Origin: Endomicrobium sp.
GTDB lineage: Bacteria; Elusimicrobiota; Endomicrobiia; Endomicrobiales; Endomicrobiaceae
Reading direction: 5' to 3'
DNA length: 7,962 nucleotides
Assembly: GCA_031278115.1 (NCBI GenBank)
Contig: JAITKZ010000055.1
Coordinates: 1 to 7,962 of the forward strand
In this document: positions 1 to 6,479 of the stretch, piece by piece
Layout: the number at the start of each line of letters is the position of its first letter
How positions within the stretch are numbered: the first letter of the stretch is position 1
Position numbers and translations under genes: made by a program
Notes under the pieces: model-generated
Told to the model about the DNA's origin: nothing
Databases searched by the model: none
The model's input: only the letters and a program-made list of their open reading frames with translations

Positions 1-775
1 TTCGTTTGTAACTTTAACAGGAACTTTGCCTACCAAAGCCAGTTGGTAGCCTTGTTCTTTTGAATTCATTAGAAGACCTGGTTCTGTAGAAATTACGCCT
101 GCTACTCTAATAGAATCTGATGATTTTGATTTCTCTATGTTGTTATCTATATCTTGAGATATTACTACAACATCACCCGGTTCAAGATTTTCTTTTGAAG
201 AATATATTTCTGCGAGATCTCCATCAGAACTTAGTACATATGCAGCAGTTGAAGCATAAACAGCGCTAGCGACTAAGATTTGATAAGGCGTACCATCTAA
301 GTTGTTTATTATTTGAGATCCGTCTATTTTTCCGGTAATCCAAGTAGAAGTAGTAGCCCATATAGCAGTTGATACATTTGCGGTCCAAGCAGCAGTTGAA
401 GCGTAAATAGCACAAGCAGATGAATCTGCCCAGAATGCATAGGGACTTGCAGTTAGTTGAGTTGTTCCCAGAGGAGTACTATTATAATTAACATCTACGC
501 TTACAGTATTACTAAAATCTATACTAGGTGAGAGACTCCCAACATATATTAATGCTGTACAATCCTCGGTTGACATAAGTTGAAATATCTATAGAAGGAT
601 TATTGTTCCCATCATGGAATGTAAATCCGAAATTCCCCATACCTGAGAGAGGTGTTCCGCTGTTATCGGTTATTCTTCCTTGTAGGGATATAGTTTTTGG
701 AGAATCTGCAAAAATAATGCTGTATAAAACAAGCGTAACGAAAAATGACGTTGTAATGAGTAAAAGTTTCTTCAT
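1..775 (-). pseudogene. Secreted surface-type protein, frameshifted and cut by the window edge
   Basis: The gene starts at ATG 773-775 behind an AAGGAGA ribosome binding site. The first 23 residues form a signal peptide: two lysines, a hydrophobic core at 4-22, and likely cleavage after Ala23 (IFA/DS). The N-terminal domain carries SLQGRITDNSGTPLSG, a style common in exported proteins of Elusimicrobiota and related groups. The starting frame stops at 524-526. A second frame is open from about 588 to position 1 and continues the protein sensibly: GSLSPSIDFSNTV, then TTQLTASPYAFWADS, an Ala/Thr/Ser-rich stretch with two YASTAA copies, and a tail with DGDLAEIYSS, PGDVVVI and RVAGVIS. The best junction is near 541-548, where dropping one base of TATATATG gives N-I-V-G-S-L-S-P. 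The start lies 15 bp after the kinase gene stop, so co-transcription is likely. Function is unknown; cell-surface location is inferred. A sequencing error is the main alternative to decay. Confidence 0.72.
242..402. repeat. Two-copy repeat encoding YASTAA
   Basis: The 14-mer gcagcagttgaagc occurs at 242-255 and again at 389-402. The flanking bases are also similar (ataaacagcgctagc against gtaaatagcacaagc). On the minus strand both copies read Tyr-Ala-Ser-Thr-Ala-Ala within the Ala/Thr-rich middle of the secreted protein, with looser relatives between them (STAIWA, TSTW). This looks like an internal protein repeat, not a mobile element. Confidence 0.5.
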
Positions 776-778
776 AAA

Positions 779-785
779 TCTCCTT
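779..785 (-). promoter_or_regulatory. Ribosome binding site of the secreted protein
   Basis: On the minus strand AAGGAGA lies three bases before ATG 773-775. It fixes the start of the secreted protein and shows that its reading frame begins at a genuine translation start, despite the later frameshift. Confidence 0.7.
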
Positions 786-968
786 AAAAACTAATACTTA
801 AGCGGTTTGCCACAATTAATGCAAAACCTTAATCTTCTGCCAGCAGGTATAGTATTTACATAACCGCAATAAGGGCAGACTACTGTCTTTACTTCGTTAT
901 CGCTTTCTGAAGCTTTTGATGCAGATGCAGTAAGTGTCTTTTCTTTTTGTAAAGATTTTCCATTGTCA

Positions 969-980
969 ATATTTTTTTAT
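969..980 (-). other. A7 frameshift site 2 in the kinase gene
   Basis: The minus strand reads ATAAAAAAATAT. Upstream of it the second frame reads TAT AAA AAA ATA. Adding one A (AAA AAA AAT ATT GAC) moves reading into the frame that encodes the C-terminal zinc ribbon. Without the addition, the second frame ends at the stop just past 889. Confidence 0.6.
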
Positions 981-1147
981 AGGGCTGTTTTTTGTTAGGA
1001 GATTTTATAGATGTTTTATTATTCTTTTTTACAGGTCCGCTTTTAGATTGAGTTTCTTTCACCTCAAAAGCGTCCGCGTCTTCCAGCTCGGTTATATTTA
1101 CCGAAGCAACATCAGTAGCACCCTCAGAGATCAACGTTATTTTGTTG

Positions 1148-1159
1148 ATATTTTTTTAT
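1148..1159 (-). other. A7 frameshift site 1 in the kinase gene
   Basis: This is the same 12-mer, ATAAAAAAATAT, as at 969-980 and in the same codon phase (AAT AAA AAA ATA). As written, the kinase frame ends four codons later at TAA 1137-1139. With one more A, reading continues through a Ser/Thr/Lys/Glu-rich linker for about 60 codons to the second site. Confidence 0.6.
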
Positions 1160-3614
1160 TTGGTTTAGCTGTAATTTTAAATTCTTGTTCAATAAAATTT
1201 TGAGCGACAATTTTGCCTTCTATAATTGAGTTTCTGTCAACATCCGTTTTCCATAGTCCTTTTGAATTTACTTTGCCGGCAATTTTATTATTTATCCAAA
1301 TAAAAGCATTTCTTACAGGGATTTCTTTACCATTTGCATTTAATGAAACCACAACTATACTAAAAGGAATTTTAGAATAAATCATTTCGGCATTTATGGT
1401 ATTGACTTTTGTAATATCAACGTCATTTTTTATATAAGGTTCAAAATTTTCCGCACTAAAGACAAATTTATATTCGCCTGCAGGAAGAGGTATTATTATA
1501 GGTTTATCTGTATCTATATTTTTTATTTCATTGAAGTCTTTACCTTCAATCTCTAGTTTTGCACTAAAGGAATCAGAAGAATCTTTTGCTTTTACTCTAA
1601 AAGAAATGTTCTTTTTCATATGAATATTTAAGAGATTTAGCGAATCTGACGAAATTACTATATCTTCTGTTGCTTCAGCGTATTCTCCATCGGGATCTAA
1701 TACCCTTACTTTGTATGAGCCGTCTTTTAAATGGACGTTTAATGGCGTATTCCCGCGAGGCTTTTCTTCTCCAACTATGTAAATGCTCATATTTTCTGGT
1801 TCTGAGACAAAAGAGAATGTTCTAAATAAATGACCTGTTATAAAAAAGACTGTTTTGCCATCGCTGGTTTTAATCCCAGTATCCCAATAATTTTTGTCAA
1901 CTTCTGCAAATATTTCATTTGTATTTGTTTTTGAAAAATCCACATCACACTGCCCTTCAACAAATTCTTTGGCTTGAGAACCCAGTTGTTCAAAGCCTGG
2001 AAATAAAAGTTCCACAGTATGGGCGCCTGCGGCAAGCTGAATCGTGCATGGAGTAAATCCATATTTATTGCCGTCTATATGAACTTCTGCTTCAGAAGGG
2101 ACAGAGTTTACATTAAGTTCAAAATCAAAAATGATTTCTATTTTCTTTTGTTTAGTTTTGCTTTCTTTTGTGGCTTCGTCAATTCTTACAACTCTTTCAA
2201 CGGGGTTAAATCCTTGCTTAACTGCAGTAATTATGTAAGACTGATGTCGTACTTTCCTTAAAGCTATTGGCGATGAAGAATCTGCGTTTTTTACCACAAC
2301 ATCGCCGTCTTTTGTTTTCATTGTTACAGAAGCTCCTGAAGGAATTGTTGTGATAATAACGTCAGGAGGATTTAAACGAGCGTATATAGCTTTCCCGAAA
2401 GGTGTAATATGAAGGAAAATATCTAACCCGAAGAAAATTAAAATAGCAAGAACTAAAGTTATAATAATTTTTACTATTTTATTTTTAAGTCCCTTAATTT
2501 TAGTTAAAAACCAATCGCTGACTTCTTCAAAAACGGTTTTTCCTTTTGCTTCTATTTGTTGAGACTGATCTTGAACACTATTTTGGACAGAACCGGTTGA
2601 GGAGTTTTTAGAATTGGCTGCTGGCTCTTCATAAACATCTCCAACAATGAAATCAGATGTTTTGATTCTAATAGTTGAAGGATTATTTATTATCTTCTGC
2701 TTGTCTAAAGATTTAACAAGCTCAGATACACTCATGGACCGTTCACGCTCTTTACTCATCAATTTTGATACAAAATACGATAGGTCCACGCTAAGCTCTT
2801 CGTTTTCAATTCCTTTTAGAACTCTTCTTAAATCTCGATACATCTCAATTGAGCGCTCATATCTGGCATTTCTGTTTCTTTGAAGAGCTTTTTTTAAAAT
2901 CTCGCCAACTTCAAAAGGAAGATCAAGACCATTTAATAAATCCGGATTAAAATCTGTATATAAAACCTTTGATTTAATTTCATCATTTCCTCCAGAAAAG
3001 AGTTGTTTACCTGTGAGCATTTCGTATAACACTATTCCTGAGGAGAATATGTCGGCACGATGGTCTATGTCAGGTATACCTTTTAATTGCTCAGGAGACA
3101 TATAAGGAAATTTGCCGGTTACAATTTTTTGTTTTATCCCTAATTTTATTTCATCTGCAGTTTTTGCTATTCCAAAGTCACTGAGCTTTATGTTTCCATC
3201 ATAAGAAATAAGGATATTGCCAGGCGATATGTCTCTATAAACTATTCCGTAAGAATTGCCCCTTATAGGATCTTTGGCTATATGGTTAGCATAATCTATA
3301 GCTCTTAATATATCCATACATATTAAGACGGAAAATTCCCAAGGTATTTTAATTTGATATTCGTTACATCTTTTTATTATGCCTTCAAGGTCGTTTCCAT
3401 TGACAAAATCCATCAAGATGTAATAGGAGCCGTTGTTACCTTTCCAGAAATGCCATACTCTTACGATGTTATCTTGTACAATATTTTTTGCAATGAGAGC
3501 TTCTTTGTAAAACATCTCTACAAATTTTGTCTCAGAAAATTCAGGAAGCAATTCTTTTATAGCAACAAAACCTTTCAGACTAAAATCATAGGCTTGCCAT
3601 ACAACTCCGAAACC

Positions 3615-3617
3615 TCA
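3615..3617 (-). other. In-frame TGA at a kinase ATP-loop glycine
   Basis: The codon lies between I-G-K and G-F-G-V-V-W, where the GxGxxG loop of protein kinases needs a glycine. GGA to TGA is a single base change. scpA in this window ends at TGA and all intact genes lack internal TGA, so it is most simply a nonsense mutation. Confidence 0.8.
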
Positions 3618-3707
3618 TTTACCTATTTGCCTAACTGTAACATATTGGTCGTTAATAAATAAAACTGTCTCTAAACCATTCTGAGATTGTTCAGGCATTA
3701 GTAATAA

Positions 3708-3714
3708 TCCTTTT
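3708..3714 (-). promoter_or_regulatory. Ribosome binding site of the kinase gene
   Basis: AAAAGGA on the minus strand lies nine bases before ATG 3696-3698. It sets the original start 49 codons upstream of the longest open stretch and makes the TGA at codon 28 an interruption rather than upstream noncoding sequence. Confidence 0.65.
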
Positions 3715-3849
3715 GTCCCGAATTTGCTTATGACAAACTAAAAGTAAATTACCTCTTTATTCAAAATGGAGTTTATAAAACAAAATTAAAAAATACAAAT
3801 ATTATTGTACAATACCGGTACTTTGTGCAGTATCACTTTCTTCTATCTT

Positions 3850-4437
3850 CTATGTTCTTTGCGCATTAAAAGGAAGTTCGGGTTCAGGTAGATTATCCGC
3901 TTGTTGTATTTCTTTTGGCATGTCTTCTATAAGAGGAAGTTCGCTTAAATGAGCAAGCCCGAAATGTTTTAAGAAGTCTTGAGTAGTACCGTAAAGCAAG
4001 GGTCTGCCAAGAGCTTCTTTTCTTCCAACTATTTTTATTAGTTTTCTTTCAATGAGAGTATCTATTACTCCGGAAGATTCCACACCTCGTATTTCATCAA
4101 TTTCTGCTCTTGTTATTGGTTGCTTATATGCTATCACGGCAAGCGTTTCCAATGCTGACGGAGACAGTTTTAAAACGGCTTTTTCTTTTAAAAGTTTTTT
4201 TATCCAAGGAGAATATTCAGGCTTTGTGGCAAACGTCCAGCCATCTGCGACAAATTTAATCTCATAAGGTTTATTTAGATTAACGTACTCATCTTTCAAT
4301 TCTTTTAAAATACCTTCTAAATTAGAAATATCACCAACGTCTGCCTTTATTATATCCTTCAACTCTTTTAAACTCAAAGGTTTCTGTGAAACAAAAAGTA
4401 AAGCTTCTAAAATTTTTTTAACTTCACATATTTCCAT
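3850..4437 (-). CDS. scpB: Segregation and condensation protein B
   Basis: ScpB is the small winged-helix subunit of the bacterial condensin Smc-ScpAB, which compacts and separates sister chromosomes on the nucleoid. At 195 residues it has the family's usual length. The first winged helix is about 1-85 and the second about 90-165. The second carries the family's conserved stretches: LSPSALETLAVIAYKQPITR at 91-110, EIDEIRGVESSGVI after it, and GRPLLYGTT near 144-152. The start ATG 4435-4437 has AAGGGA seven bases upstream, inside scpA, and overlaps the scpA end by 14 bp, so translation is probably coupled. Two in-frame A7 tracts (4195-4201 and 4413-4419) have not shifted. After the TAG at 3850-3852 the same frame runs 15 more sense codons to TAA 3802-3804, so the tail may have been shortened. 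Folded domains are complete. Confidence 0.95.
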   Translation of the reverse strand: MEICEVKKILEALLFVSQKPLSLKELKDIIKADVGDISNLEGILKELKDEYVNLNKPYEIKFVADGWTFATKPEYSPWIKKLLKEKAVLKLSPSALETLAVIAYKQPITRAEIDEIRGVESSGVIDTLIERKLIKIVGRKEALGRPLLYGTTQDFLKHFGLAHLSELPLIEDMPKEIQQADNLPEPELPFNAQRT

Positions 4438-5287
4438 CTTTTTTCCCTTGAATTATATTATCAGTTTCTGTAAGCAATTCCAATTTTGGATTAAGATTTC
4501 CTTCATTTTGTCCGGAATGCTCTGCTTGCTCTCCCTTTTCAATAAACTCAAAAGTATTTATATCCTCATTTGTTTGTTCTAGTTCTTGTTCGTTATTATA
4601 AACTTTATAAATTCTAATTTCCGAGAACAATTCAGATTGTTTAGCAACGATTTGTTTGTTTTTAACAAGTTCCAAAACAGCCATAAAACAAACTATAAGA
4701 GCTAATCTTGTCTTTTGCAATTTTAATATTTCAGTAAAAGAAACGTATTGCTTTCCTTTTAAAATATCAAGAATTTCCCTGATTTTGTTTTCAATAGGAA
4801 TTTCCTGATACATTATTTCTTTTATGTTGTCTGGTAGAGCCGCCAATGCGTCGCGGAAACTGCTCATCAAATCAAAAATAGTAGCGTCTAAAACAAAATC
4901 TTGTTTGCTTATAACAGTCGCCGGTCTATAATAAATTTGAGAATTTTCGTTAATTTTGTAAGATAAAAGTTTCCCGACTTCTTTATATTTTTGATATTCA
5001 AGCAGTCTATTTTTTAACTGATCAAAAGGATCGTCTTCTTCGCTATCTTTTCCGTTGTCTGAAGGAAATAAAGAGTTTGATTTTATCTGCATAAGAGTAG
5101 AAGCTATAACAAGAAATTCTCCTGCTACGTCTATATTAAGTTCTTTCATCAAATCAAGGTAGGATAGATATTCAGCTGTAATATCGGCTATTTTTATCTC
5201 ATTAATCTCAAGATCATTCTTCTTGATGAGATATAAAAGAAGATCTAAAGGACCTTCAAAAGCGTCAAGATGAATGTCGTATACCAT
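4424..5287 (-). CDS. scpA: Segregation and condensation protein A
   Basis: ScpA is the kleisin subunit that bridges the Smc head domains and binds ScpB. The N-terminal signature is clear: FEGPLDLLLYLIKKNDLEI at about 10-28, then IADITAEYL and the helix containing GEFLVIASTLMQIKS at about 56-70. A middle linker region follows. The C-terminal winged helix is at about 180-228 (VSFTEILKL to FSEIRIYKVY) and binds the Smc head. The protein is 287 residues, longer than most ScpA, because of a Glu/Asn/Gln-rich tail from about 229 that looks disordered. The start ATG 5285-5287 has AAAGGA five bases upstream. The gene ends in ATG TGA, overlapping scpB by 14 bp, which shows TGA used as a stop here. It follows trpS after a 177-bp degraded spacer and may depend on trpS transcription. 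Confidence 0.95.
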   Translation of the reverse strand: MVYDIHLDAFEGPLDLLLYLIKKNDLEINEIKIADITAEYLSYLDLMKELNIDVAGEFLVIASTLMQIKSNSLFPSDNGKDSEEDDPFDQLKNRLLEYQKYKEVGKLLSYKINENSQIYYRPATVISKQDFVLDATIFDLMSSFRDALAALPDNIKEIMYQEIPIENKIREILDILKGKQYVSFTEILKLQKTRLALIVCFMAVLELVKNKQIVAKQSELFSEIRIYKVYNNEQELEQTNEDINTFEFIEKGEQAEHSGQNEGNLNPKLELLTETDNIIQGKKDGNM

Positions 5288-5331
5288 AATAATCCTTTGG
5301 GACCGTCTACTAATAACTTCAACGCATATTT

Positions 5332-5431
5332 TTACCGGGTCTTTGGCAACGCTGCAGCGTTGAAAAACTTGTCAATGATAGGGTAATATTACCTGCGTTT
5401 TCGCCTTATATTGTTGCCAAACTCACGGTAA
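5332..5431. repeat. Imperfect inverted repeat in the trpS-scpA spacer
   Basis: The arms 5332-5350 (ttaccgggtctttggcaac) and 5413-5431 (gttgccaaactcacggtaa) are inverted copies matching at 16 of 19 positions, 62 bp apart. The innermost nine bases of each arm match perfectly (tttggcaac / gttgccaaa). The enclosed sequence holds a further 12-bp palindrome, ggtaatattacc, at 5382-5393. No flanking target duplication or transposase is evident. Confidence 0.5.
5347..5362. repeat. Perfect 16-bp palindrome
   Basis: caacgctgcagcgttg reads identically on both strands. It overlaps the end of the left arm of the larger inverted repeat. In RNA from the minus strand it would fold into a GC-rich hairpin with almost no loop, but no U tract follows, so it is not a typical terminator. 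It could be a binding site for a dimeric protein or a relic of a repeat. Confidence 0.6.
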
Positions 5432-5464
5432 TTATAAGACATTGGGGTTATTAGAGAAACCCAT

Positions 5465-6457
5465 TTAAAATTTTAACGCCTTTCTAATTTCCATCATAGT
5501 TTTTTGAGCACAATCTTCAGCTTTTTTGCAGCCTTCTATAATTACTTTTTCCAGATAAGCCTTGTCAGTAATAAGTCCTCTTCTTTTTTCAGCCAAAGGC
5601 TTCATAAATTCAGAAAGCATTTCAGTTAATTGTTTTTTGCATAATGAACAGCCTATTGCTCCAGCTCTACATTCTGTTTCCCTCTGTTCAAATTTTGGAT
5701 ATTTATCCGAATCTTCCAAAAATATCTTATAGAATTTTATAACTACACAGCCATCAGGGTGTCCATGATCATCTTTTTTTATCTTTAATGGATCTGTAAA
5801 CATATTTTTTACTTTTTGTTTTATTAAATCATCGCTTTCACCAAGAAATATAGAATTCCCATAAGATTTTGACATCTTTCTTCCGTCCATGCCTGATACT
5901 TTTGCGGATTCGGAAAGTTTAGCTGTAGGCTCAACAAAAACTTTGCCGTAAAAATTGTTAAATCTTCTAGCTATTTCACGGGTAAATTCCAAATGCGAAA
6001 GTTGATCTTCCCCTACAGGCACTAAGTTTGCCTTATAAAGAAGAATATCGGCAGCCATAAGTACGGGATAACCTAAAAAACCATAATTGTTTAAATCTTT
6101 ATTTTTTGTTTCTCTTATTTGGTCTTTATATGTTGGGCATCTTTGGATGCACCCCAAAGGGGTTATCATTGAAAGTATTAAAAATAGTTCACTATGTTGA
6201 TGAATAGCAGACTGTTTGAAAATTACTGATTTCTGCGGATCCAACCCTACAGTAATCCAGTCAGCTATCATTTCAAAAGTATTTTCGCTAATTTTAGATG
6301 TGTCAGCATACTCTGTAGTTAAAGCATGCCAATCCGATGCCATAAAGTAACAATTACACTCATCTTGAAGTTTAACCCAATTGCGAAGTGTTCCAAAATA
6401 GTGACCCAAATGAAGCCTTCCGGTCGTACGCATTCCGGACAATACTCTCTTTTTCAT
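5465..6457 (-). CDS. trpS: Tryptophanyl-tRNA synthetase with [4Fe-4S]-type cysteine motif
   Basis: This class I aminoacyl-tRNA synthetase charges tRNA-Trp with tryptophan using ATP in the cytoplasm. It is 330 residues, the usual length for the compact bacterial form. The opening MKKRVLSGMRTTGRLHLGHY is typical and contains the HIGH motif as HLGH (16-19). KMSKS is at 194-198 and GEDQ at about 149-152. Cysteines 237, 263, 270 and 273 form C-x25-C-x6-C-x2-C, which closely matches the cluster-binding cysteines of Thermotoga maritima TrpRS (C-x22-C-x6-C-x2-C), where a [4Fe-4S] cluster sits near the anticodon-binding region. An iron-sulfur cluster here is inferred from that match. The gene starts 22 bp after the M50 gene stop and has no clear ribosome binding site (only AAGCGAG), so it probably relies on coupling within the operon. 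An in-frame A7 at 5774-5780 is unshifted. Confidence 0.96.
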   Translation of the reverse strand: MKKRVLSGMRTTGRLHLGHYFGTLRNWVKLQDECNCYFMASDWHALTTEYADTSKISENTFEMIADWITVGLDPQKSVIFKQSAIHQHSELFLILSMITPLGCIQRCPTYKDQIRETKNKDLNNYGFLGYPVLMAADILLYKANLVPVGEDQLSHLEFTREIARRFNNFYGKVFVEPTAKLSESAKVSGMDGRKMSKSYGNSIFLGESDDLIKQKVKNMFTDPLKIKKDDHGHPDGCVVIKFYKIFLEDSDKYPKFEQRETECRAGAIGCSLCKKQLTEMLSEFMKPLAEKRRGLITDKAYLEKVIIEGCKKAEDCAQKTMMEIRKALKF

Positions 6458-6479
6458 GTGTGTTTTACTCGCTTAAAAA

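Larger units (their letters stand above)
791..3698 (-). pseudogene. Membrane Ser/Thr protein kinase with PEGA-like repeats and zinc ribbon, three lesions
   Basis: The true start is ATG 3696-3698, nine bases after AAAAGGA. Codon 28 is TGA (3615-3617), in the glycine loop (Q-I-G-K-stop-G-F-G-V-V). The frame then stays open to TAA 1137-1139. Restored numbering: VAIK lysine codon at 3555-3557; catalytic loop YRDISPGN about 154-161; DFG 174-176; SPE about 201-203; one membrane segment about 408-429; then PEGA-like repeats (IPSGASV, VPSEAEVHIDG and a third at about 630-675). After 1137 the protein continues in a second frame (to about 980) and a third (to TAG 791-793), ending in a zinc ribbon, CPYC and CINC. 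One extra A at each of two A7 tracts joins everything into 970 codons. The kinase is expected in the inner membrane, with cytoplasmic kinase and external repeats. The 804-codon open stretch alone lacks the glycine loop and ATP-binding lysine, so it would not be an active kinase. The upstream spacer (3699-3849) shows no convincing promoter. Confidence 0.85.
5290..5442 (-). pseudogene. Probable remnant of an XRE-type helix-turn-helix gene
   Basis: The trpS-scpA spacer translates in pieces into something like an XRE DNA-binding domain. From ATG 5440-5442 one frame gives M-S-Y-N-Y-R-E-F-G-N-N-I-R-R-K-R-R then TAA, resembling XRE first helices (fgxnIrxlR). A second frame (5373-5393) gives G-N-I-T-L-S-L. 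A third (from 5373 down) gives D-K-F-F-N-A-A-A-L-P-K-T-R, a TAA at 5332-5334, then K-Y-A-L-K-L-L-V-D-G-P-K-G. Joined, this follows the order of helix 1, helix 2 (LSLDKFxNAAxLPK) and recognition helix, with a Pro at the spacing where XRE proteins have ErGxxxP. Only the first half of a domain remains, with two shifts and a stop, and no ribosome binding site is visible. The assignment is my own frame-joining on a short stretch and could be chance. Confidence 0.33.

Noticed and set aside
889..1134. An independent small gene starting at TTG 1132-1134
   Set aside because: It has no start signal and a linker-like composition. It is better explained as the middle frame of the kinase C-terminus between two A7 shift sites.
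1137..3551. A separate 804-residue kinase starting at TTG 3549-3551
   Set aside because: This start lies inside the kinase domain just after the ATP-binding lysine and has no ribosome binding site. A proper ATG with AAAAGGA exists at 3698 in the same frame.
3615..3617. UGA read as glycine, as in SR1/Absconditabacteria and Gracilibacteria
   Set aside because: The position is a glycine site, but no other internal TGA occurs in the intact genes, glycine is encoded by normal GGN codons, and scpA ends at TGA. A single nonsense mutation fits better.
5330..5375. Promoter for scpA using TTGACA at 5370-5375 on the minus strand
   Set aside because: The hexamer is a perfect -35 match, but no -10-like sequence lies at 15-19 bases. 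The stretch there is GC-rich palindrome.
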